The position numbers and the translations under genes are program-made. The notes under the pieces were generated by a model. That model made no database searches. It was given only the letters and a program-made list of their open reading frames with translations, and was not told the origin of the DNA. This document shows, in pieces, positions 1 to 33,537 of a stretch of DNA of 64,000 nt (position 1 is its first letter; each line of letters begins with the position of its first letter). The DNA lies in the NCBI RefSeq assembly GCF_037325665.1, contig NC_090252.1, positions 72,804,260-72,868,259 of the forward strand, in the 5' to 3' direction. Source of the DNA: Littorina saxatilis (Eukaryota > Mollusca > Gastropoda > Littorinimorpha > Littorinidae).

Positions 1-430
1 TACATTTAATGTTATCCATCAAATCAATAAAATCGTCAGACCAAGCTGAATGGGATGCGGGATTTCTATATACAAAGCCGAGAAGAAAAGAATTCGAATT
101 CTTATAAGACATTTCGAGCCAAAGGCATTCAATACTGTTCACTTCCAGATCAGCCCTGCGCTTAACAAACTTTGCTATGGAATCATGGACATAACCAGCA
201 AGACCAGTATGTTGTACTTCCATACTGTCGCGTCGGATAACAGAATAATGAGGTATCCGCAACATATCATCACAGATGCGTGAGTCCAGCCTAGTCTCTG
301 AAATCCAAAACAAATGGGTTATGGGAGAATGTTGATTTAATAACACGCAGAGATCAGGAATTTTGTTCAAGAGATGATAAATGTTTAAGTGACCGATATT
401 CAGTCCAGCGGCTGAAGCTAGTGCCGACAT
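1..430 (-). mobile_element. LINE endonuclease fragment (CR1/L2-like)
   Basis: Reading the minus strand from 430 to 1 gives about 143 codons without a stop, running off the left edge. Motifs match the N-terminal half of the apurinic-like endonuclease of CR1/L2-type LINEs: LNIGHLNIYHLLNK near the start, then WISETRLDSRICDDM (the ETWLD-type block), IPHYSVIRRD, GLAGYVHDSI, IECLWLEM and LLGFVYRNPAS. In the family this domain nicks the target DNA before target-primed reverse transcription. The glycine run usually written GGGVAIY is here GLAGYV, so the copy may be decayed. The exact clade is an inference. Confidence 0.75.
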
Positions 431-844
431 GCTTATAAATGTTAAGAGTACACGCAGAAGCAGACACAATGCGCACACACTGGACGTTGTAGAGTGAATG
501 TTCAAGATTTGCCAGAAAAGGCAAAGTTCTTGTCGTCTACGAGTTACACAATAGAGTTGTAAACAATACGTGTCACTGGCACGTCAGACGATATGGAGAA
601 GTGCTAGAACCGAAGGGAAAGAAACACACTCTTTCCTCAGTGTCCATGTCATGTCACAAAGACAGGCAGTCCGAGTACAACGCAAGGCACAACTAGAAAC
701 ACAGGTATAGTCACTGCACAAGGTGCAAAAACGCTTCGAACTTTATCGTAAGAGTATAAGCGTAACACAAGCTCTATAGGTTGTATAACACTGCTAAGAC
801 AATTGAACCAAATAATGTTTGTCCAAGGTGACCCGGCGATCGCG

Positions 845-845
<1 letters not shown>
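431..845. other. No gene seen
   Basis: About 400 bases between the LINE fragment and the microsatellites. The LINE frame stays open a short way upstream of its Met at 430 and then fades. I recognise no other feature. Confidence 0.4.
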
Positions 846-1092
<247 letters not shown>

Positions 1093-1094
<2 letters not shown>

Positions 1095-1440
1095 AAGAAC
1101 AAGAACAAGAACAATTCTTTATTTAAGAACAATTCTTTATTTAACGAGGGTAATAGAGTAAGCAGTGATCTGCTTTTTTACATCTGGCCCTCGCCCTAAA
1201 GAGGGACTAGTCTAAAATTGCTAAAGAATAAGCAAGTAAAGAAAACTACTGCTACATGATTAAAATAAAATGAAAGTAAGAACATATCATCAATTTACAT
1301 ACAATACATTGCTTAAATGAAAAATGTAAGTTCATTTGACATGAGTTAAGAATTATAGAGTAGATTGCACTGACGCAACAAAGCTGTACTGAATGCCATG
1401 CCCATTGACATACACTGCATTCGAAAAAAATCAGTGTATA
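1093..1440 (-). mobile_element. LINE 3' end with (TCTTGT)n tail
   Basis: On the minus strand this ends in an AATAAAG-like stretch followed by copies of TTCTTG. The block at 1135-1200 (ACGAGGGTAATAG, later GCCCTCGCCCTA) recurs at 23405-23460, next to a recognisable LINE C-terminus. Near 1430 a frame containing a serine/methionine-rich end can be compared with the C-terminal end of that second LINE. I read it as a 5'-truncated LINE 3' end; its 5' limit is unclear. Confidence 0.55.
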
Positions 1441-1460
1441 TAAAAATAATAATACATTGT

Positions 1461-1461
1461 T

Positions 1462-1534
<73 letters not shown>

Positions 1535-1548
1535 GAGAGAGAGAGAGG
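1461..1548. repeat. (GA)n microsatellite
   Basis: Nearly perfect GA dinucleotide tract close to the inferred 5' limit of the LINE 3' end at 1093-1440. Confidence 0.97.
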
Positions 1549-1734
1549 ACAGATGAAGAGAAATATATATATATGCGAGCGATAGGAGATAGAGAGGTAG
1601 AGAGAGCAAACAACTCTGTCAAGCCTGTCAAATGACGCACCATGGATCGCCTCCCTTTGATCTGTGGCTCGCTGCTTGACTCCCGCTTTGAGATTTCCTT
1701 GTTGATTTCTTTTGCAGTTGGGTCTAAGTTCGCC

Positions 1735-1822
1735 TCGCCGCCCCTGCTCAGTGAACTCTCGCCGCCCCTGCTCAACTCTCGCCGCCCCTGCTCAACTCTC
1801 GCCGCCCCTGCTCAACTCTCGC
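1735..1822. repeat. 20-bp tandem repeat, about 4 copies
   Basis: Unit ACTCTCGCCGCCCCTGCTCA repeated about four times. No coding role is evident. The stretch 1823-2030 beyond it holds nothing I recognise. Confidence 0.85.
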
Positions 1823-2045
1823 TTGCTGTCCCGCTGACACTGACATGTTTGTAAATTGTTTTTTGTAAAGATAACAACAATATTCCGTTAAGAAAGGTAC
1901 ATAGAAGTTGTTTCTGCTATCAAGAGTATGAATCACGGCGACAGAATAGTGTAAACCGAAAGCACAGGTCTACTTTGCTGTGTGACCGTTCGGGTGCGAC
2001 TTTGTGTGCGTCAGTCTGTACTACTCCTTACTAGTGTGTGGGCTC

Positions 2046-2120
2046 GCGCGCGCGCGTGTGTGTGTGTGAGTGCGGATGGGTGTGTGTGTTTGTGTGTGTG
2101 TCTGTGTGTCTGTCTGTCTA

Positions 2121-2182
<62 letters not shown>

Positions 2183-2326
2183 CGACTTTGTGTGCGTCCG
2201 TACCACTCCGTATGTGTGTGCACGCGCACGCATGTGTGTGTGTGTGTGTGTGTGTGTGCGACTTTGTGTGTGTTTGTTTGTGTGTGTGTATGTGTGTGTG
2301 TGTGCGTGTGTGTGTGTGTGGAGGGG
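2046..2326. repeat. Imperfect (GT)n microsatellite
   Basis: About 280 bases of GT repeats with interruptions, including two similar inserts (TGCGACTTTGTGTGCGTC-like) suggesting local duplication. Frames through it are artefacts. Confidence 0.95.
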
Positions 2327-2535
2327 GGGCGGTCTTTATTGATCAGTTTATTTCAAAAGCCAGATTTTGAATACTGGTGCTTTGGACCTTATGATTATCT
2401 TTCACATTTGTTTTAGTTCTTCAATAATGCCATGCATAGCTTATCGCCATAGCTTATCACAACACCCGAACAAAGTGGAGTGGAAACTGTAACCTGTTTA
2501 ATCACACGCTGCTGTAGCAGTGTGCCCTGATTTCG

Positions 2536-3632
2536 GAGAAACACTGACTGTCTCGATCTGTGTAAAGTGTCATATGTTGGTCAACAATACAAGTAACGTA
2601 CACTATGTCCTTATCGTATTGACGCTGAACGCGTGGGGTGGTGAGCACAACGCTGACTGTCTCGATCTGTGTAAAGTGTCATATGTTGGTCAAAAATACA
2701 AGTAGCGTATACTATGTCCTTATCGTATTGACGCTGAACGCGTGGGGTGGTGAGCACAACGCTGACTGTCTCGATCTGTGTAAAGTGTCATATGTTGGTC
2801 AACAATACAAGTAACGTACACTATGTCCTTATCGTATTGACGCTGAACGCGTGGGGTGATGAGCACAACGCTGACTGTCTCGATCTGTGTAAAGTGTCAT
2901 ATGTTGGTCAACAATACAAGTAACGTACACTATTTCCTTATCGTATTGACGCTGAACGCGTGGGGTGATGAGCACAACACTGACTGTCTCGATCTGTGTA
3001 AAATGTCATATGTTGGTCAACAATACAAGTAACGTATACTATTTCCTCATCGTATTGACGCTGAACGCGTGGGGTGGTGAGCACAACACTGACTGTCTCG
3101 ATCTGTGTAAAATGTCATATGTTGGTCAACAATACAAGTAACGTATACTATTTCCTCATCGTATTGACGCTGAACGCGTGGGGTGGTGAGCACAACACTG
3201 ACTGTCTCGATCTGTGTAAAATGTCATATGTTGGTCAACAATACAAGTAACGTATACTATTTCCTCATCGTATTGACGCTGAACGCGTGGGGTGGTGAGC
3301 ACAACACTGACTGTCTCGATCTGTGTAAAATGTCATATGTTGGTCAACAATACAAGTAACGTATACTATTTCCTCATCGTATTGACGCTGAACGCGTGGG
3401 GTGGTGAGCACAACACTGACTGTCTCGATCTGTGTAAAATGTCATATGTTGGTCAACAATACAAGTAACGTATACTATGTCCTTATTGTATTGACGCTGA
3501 ACGCGTGGGGTGATGAGCACAACACTGACTGTCTCGATCTGTGTAAAATGTCATATGTTGGTCAACAATACAAGTAACGTATACTATGTCCTTATTGTAT
3601 TGACGCTGAACGCGTGGGGTGATGAGCACAAG
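2536..3632. repeat. 109-bp tandem repeat, about 10 copies
   Basis: The phrase CTGACTGTCTCGATCTG recurs at 2544, 2653, 2762, 2871, 2980 and onward, giving a 109-bp period. Each unit also holds ATGTTGGTCAACAATACAAG and GACGCTGAACGCGTGGGGTG. Copies differ by a few substitutions, and neighbouring units share variants (GTCCTTAT versus TTCCTCAT), as expected from local unequal exchange. The unit length is not a multiple of three, so it is not a protein repeat. Confidence 0.95.
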
Positions 3633-4011
3633 TATGTAGTAGCAATAGTCTGAAGCTCCACGTGTGTGTACACAGGACTTGACAGGCTACTTGCCAAATA
3701 TTCAACAATGTACTGCTATGAATCACAGAGGGAATGATGTAGACTTATACAAGTACTCGTGGATTACTAATGGGTTAAACAATTTTATTCAGCAAAATTA
3801 CATACAACAATGCCGCATACAATCAATTGATAAATGGAGCACAACAAGCACAGCTTATCAACGTGCTCTTAAAAGCAATATGATATTTGGTTTGGCGGAC
3901 GATGCGGGGAACTGTAGAAGGGAAAACGAAGGAGAAAAAAATCGACAAGCAAAATACATATATAGTGCAAAAGCAACAACATCAAGACAGTTTAAGACTA
4001 ACAACATACAA

Positions 4012-4013
<2 letters not shown>
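3633..4013. other. No gene seen
   Basis: Unique-looking sequence after the 109-bp array. It may include 3' flank of the minus-strand LINE at 4222-4950; nothing recognisable. Confidence 0.35.
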
Positions 4014-4053
<40 letters not shown>

Positions 4054-4076
4054 CTCACTCACGCACACCCGCACAT

Positions 4077-4128
<52 letters not shown>
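4014..4128. repeat. (AC)n microsatellite
   Basis: Two AC tracts separated by a short GCTCACTCACGCACACCC-like interruption. Confidence 0.97.
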
Positions 4129-4130
<2 letters not shown>

Positions 4131-4221
4131 CCGCATTGGGAATGCATTCTGAATCGGATAATAATGTTGAACAAACATATCACGTAGAGTCATCAGACAT
4201 GTACATAGGGTAAATTAATGA

Positions 4222-4950
4222 TTATCCAAACCGTTTGCTGGATGCAATGAACCTGTACAACTGGTCAAACATTAATTTATTTTCGATGACTGACTTGTCT
4301 CTATTGCCATACAAAAGGTCGTCCAAGGTAAGCGAATCAAAGTCAGAAAGTGTTGACAGGCTATCGTGTCGTAACTGACAGTACAATGAACATTGAAACA
4401 AGTAACGGTCCGCATGTTGACAATGAAAACCACATGCACACGAGGGATCAAGAGTCAAGTGTCTGTTAAATATATCTCCATTTAGGTTGCTTATCTTTAA
4501 CCTCAGTCTACAATGAGTAATTTCCGAAATGCGATCAGATGTGTACATAGTTATACGACGGAACAACAGTCGTTAGAACCAATGAATATTTAAATAACCC
4601 AATAGAATCAGTTTGTTTAATGTTATCTGGAAGCTCATTCCATAGAGCGATAGCAGACGGGAAGAAAGATCGTTCATACAATTCAGTTCTGAAGCGGGGA
4701 ATCACTCTGGCAATGGTTTCCGTCTGTGATAAGGGTTTACAGAAGATACAAGTGGAGGCAACAGTTCAGACAAAAAAGGCAGAGTATGTGCGTTCACTAA
4801 TTTGATTTTTCTAATTCAACTGCTAACGTATGAGAGCAGTTGTCCCAAATCACGTCGGAAAAATCAAAGTGAGGAATGATGAATGATTTATACATTACTT
4901 CAAGTACCTTTCGGCTGAGATTACTATTGAGAAACATCCAACAGAGTGAC
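4222..4950 (-). mobile_element. Decayed LINE, C-terminal part
   Basis: On the minus strand from about 4950 there are LINE RT C-terminal motifs in order: RKVLEVMYKSFIIPHFDFSD, VIWDNCSHTLA, then in another frame LLPPLVSSVNPYHRR, then RSFFPSAIALWNELPDNI, then SEITHCRLRLKISNLNGDI, and a zinc-ribbon-like CACGFHCQHADRYLFQC. In the family this follows the RT fingers/palm and ends in a Cys/His nucleic-acid-binding motif. The copy has at least two frame changes and seems to lack about 60 residues between VELEK and LLPPLV, so it is dead. Confidence 0.75.
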
Positions 4951-4953
4951 ATA

Positions 4954-4956
<3 letters not shown>

Positions 4957-4984
<28 letters not shown>

Positions 4985-5050
4985 ATTTGGTGTTTAACGT
5001 CGTTTTCAACCGTTCAAGGTTATATCGCGACGGGTGACAAATACAAGATA
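4957..5050 (-). mobile_element. SINE/LINE 3' tail with (AAAG)n
   Basis: Minus strand reads TATAACCTTGAACGGTTGAA, then ACGACGTTAAACACCAAATA and (AAAG)n. The same module is inserted at 25006-25070. It is a retroposon 3' end; the 5' part is absent or unrecognised. Confidence 0.7.
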
Positions 5051-6049
5051 AAACAAGATAAAATGCGCGAAGTGATATCAAAGCAAATAGTCAATCTGTC
5101 AGGCTCAAACTAAACCATCAACACTGACAACCCAGAATCAGTCATGACCGTGACTAGTAAGACTTGGCTAGCCGAAACCCGAAGACCTAGACGGGTGATG
5201 CTGTTTTCCAGCAGACATGCGAATATAGGACCCATTTGCATGAGCAGATTTTTCATTCAAGGTATATAATGGTCCAAAAAGAAATCTCTAATCGCCCCAA
5301 GGGCTACACAGTGTATTTGGATGTTGTAATTATGTCACCGTGCACACACCAGACATACCTTGGGATAAGCGTTGGACAGCTCAGTTATTCAACACTGAAA
5401 CGGCTATTATATAGCTAGGGTAGAGTTCCGATTGGTTTTGATTTCTGTTTGAGCCCTCCCCCCCCCCCCCCCCCCCCCCATGAGATTATATTAAATCGCG
5501 CACAGAGTTAAGGAGTGCGTTTTAAGGGTTGAATAGATGACACCACACACGGTTGTATTTAAATGTTCCGTTAATTAAAGCTTTGATAGCATTTTTTGTA
5601 CTTTTCTTTGTGAATCTGATGCCAATATTTCGCGTTATAATAACATTGAAAGAAAAGACATGTACTGATCAAAGAATTGGAAATGTCAGAATAATGGGTG
5701 ATGGACAACATTTAGCAACGAAATGATATGTTCTGTGCAGTTTTCTTCTTCTTCTTCTATGTTGTCTTATCATCCTTTCATTCTAAAATACAACATTTCT
5801 ACTGGCAGTTTTGCATTTGCGGATACATCATTCATTAATAACATATGGCTTTCACATTGCTTTATTTAAACATTCATTAGTACAATACATGTAAACAAGT
5901 TACACGCTGACAGTTGTTATCCTTGTGTCTGGGTGACTCACTCAGAGCGCCGATCACTTCCCTTTACCAACACAAGCGCATGCAGTTCAATCATTCTCCA
6001 CGTTAACTTGCCGGAAGTGCTTTGATCTCTGTCACCCATCACACTCAAA

Positions 6050-6050
<1 letters not shown>
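5051..6050. other. No gene seen; poly-C run
   Basis: About 1 kb without a recognisable gene. It contains a C run of about 22 bases at 5458-5479 and a short (TTC)n near 5745. Probably downstream flank of the hexokinase-like gene. Confidence 0.4.

Positions 6051-6134
<84 letters not shown>
6051..6134. repeat. (CT)n microsatellite
   Basis: CT dinucleotide tract with three interruptions. Confidence 0.97.
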
Positions 6135-6137
<3 letters not shown>

Positions 6138-7316
6138 GCTTTCTCGAATTTTTGCTTATAACCTTCACTTGCATGACAGTATAACTCTCATTTCTCTATA
6201 ACACACATAGGAAACGTCAGCAACAAAACAACGGCGTAAGCCTATCAATTATAATGAAATACATTCCTATAATCCAAGATGATGGAAGACTAAAACTAAT
6301 GGAAACAAAATGCAAATATCACTAAACGTTTTGAAACTTCAATCAATTGCAATGTTCACAGAATCGAAGAAGCGAACAGTCCATCGCACAGCAGATAACG
6401 ACAATGCCAACACACACGCACAAAAACACACACGCACGCACAATGTTAATATAAGATGCGACCATTTCAGTTTTTCGTTGTCTGGGGGTCCTGCAGCTAA
6501 TACTACAAGATGTAACAGGTAAACTGTTGAGCTTACAGCGGCACACCAATACATGTGAATTACTTGTATCTCTTAGTTCTGAGTGCAATAAATACTGTCA
6601 ATACGTCATCTACGTTACTATCCGGGTGTACTTTTGAAGAACATAAATATATTTAAAAAATAAAAACCAAGCTCTTTCTGATCACATACACTATCACTTT
6701 AAATGTGTCGGCCGCCAGTGCTGTTGCTGTGCAGTCATTTTTTGTGTACGAGGAAATCCTTGTGCGTCGACATCATGGCTAAAAGTAATTGTCCGGAGAA
6801 AGAGATGAAAAAACTTCTTTCGGGAATACAAATTGATCCCAATTTGGGGGCCATTTTACACACGAGAAAAATGTTTAGTGTATGTACAGGGCTTTGATTA
6901 CTGCTAAGGAGCGTATGAGTCTAACGAAGAGGCAACTACGAGAACATATGGACTTGGGTGTTCTTTAATCGTCATCTACGTTACCGGCTTTTTTTTCTAG
7001 CAAAAGAGAAACAAATAAATACTCCAAATGTTGATATGATTTTCAGCCACAGGAGCATACTACGAAACAAATATTGGCAGGTTCTTCCGGTGACTCCTGG
7101 CTCTGTCGTGAGGTGGGTGAAATGCAAGCGCCTGTCATCTACGTTACCGTCGTGTAGCTTACACACACATATATATAGTACGACCAAACGGCATTTTCTG
7201 AATCACGATGGGCACCCATTATCCCGTGTTGGTGAACGATAAAGCTACACAAAACCACAAATATTGAACAGAAAAACTTTGTAAAACCTACTGGTCGCTT
7301 TTACTGACTGCGAGTG
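6135..7316. other. No gene seen; 14-bp motif three times
   Basis: No supported gene. The motif GTCATCTACGTTAC occurs at 6605, 6971 and 7134 in the same orientation. A short frame with KSNCPEKEMKKLLSGIQI lies at 6780-6840; I do not recognise it. Confidence 0.35.
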
Positions 7317-8325
7317 ACACACGCACACAGCCGGCATACTAAGGGAAAGGTGGCGGTCGTGGAAGGGCTTCTGCTACACGCACACACCAGGCATGCTAAG
7401 GGAAAGGTGGCGGCCGTGGAAGGGCTTCTGCTACACGCACACACCAGGCATACTAAGGGGAAGGTGGCGGTCGTGGAAGGGCTTCTGCTACACGCACACA
7501 CCAGGCATACTAAGGGAAAGGTGGCGGTCGTGGAAGGGCTTCTGCTACACGCACACACCAGGCATACTAAGGGAAAGGTGGCGGTCGTGGAAGGGCTTCT
7601 GCTACACGCACACACCAGGCATACTAAGGGAAAGGTGGCGGTCGTGGAAGGGCTTCTGCTACACGCACACACCAGGCATACTAAGGGAAAGGTGGCAGTC
7701 GTGGAAGGGCTTCTGCTACACGCACACACCAGGCATACTAAGGGAAAGGTGGCAGTCGTGGAAGGGCTTCTGCTACACGCACACACCAGGCATACTAAGG
7801 GAAAGGTGGCGGTCGTGGAAGGGCTTCTGCTACACGCACACACCAGGCATACTAAGGGAAAGGTGGCGGTCGTGGAAGGGCTTCTGCTACACGCACACAC
7901 CAGGCATACTAAGGGAAAGGTGGCGGTCGTGGAAGGGCTTCTGCTACACGCACACACCAGGCATACTAAGGGAAAGGTGGCGGTCGTGGAAGGGCTTCTG
8001 CTACACGCACACACCAGGCATACTAAGGGAAAGGTGGCGGTCGTGGAAGGGCTTCTGCTACACGCACACACCAGGCATACTAAGGGAAAGGTGGCGGTCG
8101 TGGAAGGGCTTCTGCTACACGCACACACCAGGCATACTAAGGGAAAGGTGGCGGTCGTGGAAGGGCTTCTGCTACACGCACACACCAGGCATACTAAGTG
8201 AAAGGTGGCAGTCGTGGAAGGGCTTCTGCTACACGCACACACCAGGCATACTAAGGGAAAGGTGGCGGTCGTGGAAGGGCTTCTGCTACACGCACACACC
8301 AGGCATACTAAGGGAAAGGTGGCGG
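7317..8325. repeat. 57-bp minisatellite, first block (~17.5 copies)
   Basis: Near-identical 57-bp units (GGGAAAGGTGGCGGTCGTGG, then AAGGGCTTCTGCTACACGCA, then CACACCAGGCATACTAA). Because 57 is divisible by three, frames on both strands stay open for hundreds of codons without being genes. On the minus strand each unit contains the last codons of the hexokinase-like gene (V-A-E-A-L-P-R-P-P-P) followed by an in-frame TAG, so the array lies in that gene's 3' untranslated region or flank. Confidence 0.97.
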
Positions 8326-8862
8326 TGTAACACGAGAAAATTACTCCCACGAGATTTTTACTCCGGAGTAAACATTTCGTACGAACAAGTTACTCCCTTT
8401 ACGAAAAAAGCACTCCCCCATTGCACGAGAATATTACTCCCCAAGACAGGTGAGTTCCGAGTAAACATTTCGTTCAAAAATGTTACTCCCCTGACGAATA
8501 AATAACGAATGAATTACTTCACCCCAACACGAGCAATTTAACTTCCCATGCCAGGTGTACGACATTTTTACTCGCTTGGCCCCTGTTAGTCTTGGTGGTG
8601 GAAGGGGTGGAAGGAGGGTAGCGCGACATTCGTGTGCGCGAGATCACTTATTGGCATTATCCCTTCGCCCGCATCCCATTTTTGCGTACGAGATTTTTAC
8701 TGGAAGTAAATAAAATGGGGAGTAAACATTTCGTGGAGGGAGTAATTTTTTCGTGTCTTGGGGAGTTCTTTTCTCGTACGAAAAGTGTACTCGGAGTAAG
8801 AATTTCGTACGAAATCTTTACTCCGGAGTAAATTTTTCGTGGAGTAAAAATTTCGTGTTACA
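8326..8862. mobile_element. TIR element (537 bp) inserted in the minisatellite
   Basis: Starts TGTAACACGA and ends TCGTGTTACA-like (TTTCGTGTTACA), with imperfect inverted ends of about 45 bp built from ACTCC/GGAGT and TTTCGT motifs that recur throughout. It is flanked by GCGG on both sides (8322-8325, 8863-8866), which exactly splits the 57-bp unit, so GCGG is a 4-bp target duplication. No coding capacity. Ends TGT...ACA with a 4-bp duplication fit a Ginger-like or similar DNA element; the superfamily is not settled. Confidence 0.8.
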
Positions 8863-9801
8863 GCGGTCGTGGAAGGGCTTCTGCTACACGCACACACCAG
8901 GCATATTAAGGGAAAGGTGGCGGTCGTGGAAGGGCTTCTGCTACACGCACACACCAGGCATACTAAGGGAAAGGTGGCGGTCGTGGAAGAGCTTCTGCTA
9001 CACGCACACACCAGGCATACTAAGGGAAAGGTGGCGGTCGTGGAAGGGCTTCTGCTACACGCACACACCAGGCATACTAAGGGAAAGGTGGCGGTCGTGG
9101 AAGGGCTTCTGCTACACGCACACACCAGGCATACTAAGGGAAAGGTGGCGGTCGTGGAAGAGCTTCTGCTACACGTGCACACCAGGCATACTAAGGGAAA
9201 GGTGGCGGTCGTGGAAGAGCTTCTGCTACACGCACACACCAGGCATACTAAGGGAAAGGTGGCGGTCGTGGAAGGGCTTCTGCTACACGCACACACCAGG
9301 CATACTAAGGGAAAGGTGGCGGTCGTAGAAGGGCTTCTGCTACACGTGCACACCAGGCATACTAAGGGAAAGGTGGCGGTCGTGGAAGGGCTTCTGCTAC
9401 ACGCCCACACCAGGCATACTAAGGGAAAGGTGGCGGTCGTGGAAGGGCTTCTGCTACACGCACACACCAGGCATACTAAGGGAAAGGTGGCGGTCGTGGA
9501 AGAGCTTCTGCTACACGCACACACCAGGCATACTAAGGGAAAGGTGGCGGTCGTGGAAGGGCTTCTGCTACACGCACACACCAGGCATACTAAGGGAAAG
9601 GTGGCGGTCGTGGAAGGGCTTCTGCTACACGCACACACCAGGCATACTAAGGGAAAGGTGGCGGTCGTGGAAGAGCTTCTGCTACACGCACACACCAGGC
9701 ATACTAAGGGAAAGGTGGCGGTCGTGGAAGGGCTTCTGCTACACGCACACACCAGGCATACTAAGGGAAAGGTGGCGGTCGTGGAAGGGCCACCAGGCAT
9801 A

Positions 9802-31486
<21,685 letters not shown>

Positions 31487-31630
31487 CTTGATACACAAAA
31501 AGGGTACCCAGATATATTTACCACAGACTTACAACAAACTCATCACCTTAAGTTCAATACATCTATATACAGGCAAACTAACATGAACTGTACCAGATTT
31601 ATCATTTAGTTTAGGCCTGCGAAGTTCATA

Positions 31631-31631
<1 letters not shown>

Positions 31632-31683
<52 letters not shown>

Positions 31684-31760
31684 TTCTCTCTCTCTCTTTC
31701 TCTTTCTCTTTCTCTCTCTCTCTCTCTTTCTCTTTCTCTTTCTCTTTCTCTCTGTCTCTG

Positions 31761-31792
<32 letters not shown>
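31632..31792. repeat. Imperfect (CT)n microsatellite
   Basis: CT tract with regular TTTCTC interruptions. It lies upstream of the first confirmed hexokinase exon, in an intron or the 5' flank. Confidence 0.97.
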
Positions 31793-31793
<1 letters not shown>

Positions 31794-31906
31794 TGAGCAT
31801 GAAGTAACATTTTGAACGTTAGTATGCGTAACAATGATAATACCATACCCTATTTCTTAACAAATCAGTAATGAACAGAAACCCTCTTCTCAACAAAATG
31901 CATATA

Positions 31907-33535
31907 CACTGCCCAAAATAAGTCAAGGACCAAAAATCCAAACACAAATTACGCAAAAACCAATTAATCAAAAACATGGAACTTGTAATATGTTGTGGTC
32001 AAATCATTCAACAACAATCACGCCAAAGTGCATTGAATTCCATTCATAAACAATTGAGTTATTGTCTCTTAAGTGAAGGGGGGGTCAAAATCAAAAGTCG
32101 CAAGTCTTTGCAGATTGTCAATTCTAATGTTTCACCGGTTTCCAAAGTTCAATAATGTGTATAACCCCCACGATTCTGGCGGCTTGCAGCGATCCCTCAT
32201 TGAGTGGACAATGTTTGCCAGATTAACCTGGGGGACGGCCTGCCGCTCTGGCTGAAGAAGAACGAGCAGCTGTTGGAGGTTTGCAGGTGGAGCATGATTC
32301 TCGCGAACACGACGGCCCAACATGTCCCACGCATGCTCGATAGGGTTCATGTCGGGACTGTTGGCTGGCCAATCCATCCTGTTCATCTGTACCTGCTGCA
32401 GGAAGGCGTCCACAAGCCGTGCTCGATGTGGGGGAGCATTATCGTCCTGTAGCGCTGCATGGGGCCCAATCTGACGCAGCATGGGCAGGACTTGGGGCCT
32501 GAGGATCTGGTCCCTGTTGACATGGGCATTCAAGTTGCCCCGTACATGGTACAGTGGGGTCCTGTGATGCTCACTGATCCCAGCCCACACCATCACTGAC
32601 CCTCCCCGGTAGGCTCTTCTCTCCCTCACGCATGAGGGATCATGCGTTCTCCTGGACGCCACCAGACCCTGGTCCTGCCATCATCATGCTCCAGACTAAA
32701 TCGAGATTCATCGGAAAACAGTACCTGGGCCCACTGCTGTCGATTCCATCTCAAATGGCGGGTGGACCAGGCCAGCCTTGCCATCATGTGACGTGGCGTC
32801 AGTAAAATGCGGCCAAGTTGACGCCTTGCGTGCAGCGTCTGGTCATGACGGCGGTTGTGGACGGTCTGCTCGTTGATGTCAGTGTTGGTTGCCACCCTAA
32901 GCCTTCGTCTGATGGTGCTGGCAGTGGTCGTCCTGGTCTGCAACGCCTGGCGTGTGATGTAGTGGTCTTGACGTTGTGCGGTGCTTCGAGGGCGCCCAGA
33001 CCGGGGTCTGGTTTCCACACTTCCAGTGGCCAGAAAGCGCTGCCGCAGCCTCACGATGACGGAATGGGAGCAGCCAAGTCTTGCAGCAATCTCTCGGAGC
33101 CGGATATCCTCTTGAACCCAGGCTAGAGCTCGTCCGCGGTCGACAAGGTTAAGGTGGCGTCTTGGAGGCATGGTTGTTTGGTGGCCTGCTGTGATTTTGC
33201 CTGGGCTTATAAATCATTTCTGGTGACGACATTTCACTCTCAGAGGACCAATGGTTCACGTGAAAAAGATTGGTTGGGGCAGAATCACCTGTGCTGAGCT
33301 CTGCAGGAGGGTTACTTTCACGTGCGTTTTTCTCAATATTGCGGATTCTTTGCTTGCCTGCACAGAGAAACAGGCAAAGTCCGAGTACCCGTTTTTGCTG
33401 TCACAGCAAAGGCAGGGAAGCTGTCAAGACGACCACAAAGCGGAGAGGGTTATTGTCGCCGATTGTTGTGATATTTGCACAATCAACGTTGGGATCGAAA
33501 AATAGCTTTTGGTCCTTGACTTATTTTGAGCAGTG
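31907..33535 (-). mobile_element. Second Tc1/mariner element
   Basis: 1629 bp with inverted ends CACTGCCCAAAATAAGTCAA and, inverted at the right, CACTGCTCAAAATAAGTCAA, flanked by TA (31905-31906, 33536-33537). It is a different family from the element at 16835 because the TIRs differ, although the transposases are related. Confidence 0.94.
32132..33171 (-). pseudogene. Tc1-family transposase with one frameshift
   Basis: Starts at 33171 with MPPRRHLNLVDRGRALAWVQ, then REIAARLGCSHSVIVRLRQR (DNA-binding domain) and VLFSDESRFSL. After WWRPGERMIP the frame changes by one near 32640 and continues CVRERRAYRGGSVMVWAGI, ALQDDNAPPHRA and SPDMNPIEHAWDML, so the DD34E triad is present. One break only is seen; the C-terminus may also differ. 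A mobilisable but inactive copy. Confidence 0.9.
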
Positions 33536-33537
33536 TA

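Noticed and set aside
50-283. Plus-strand 77-codon frame
   Set aside because: Antisense shadow of the LINE endonuclease fragment.
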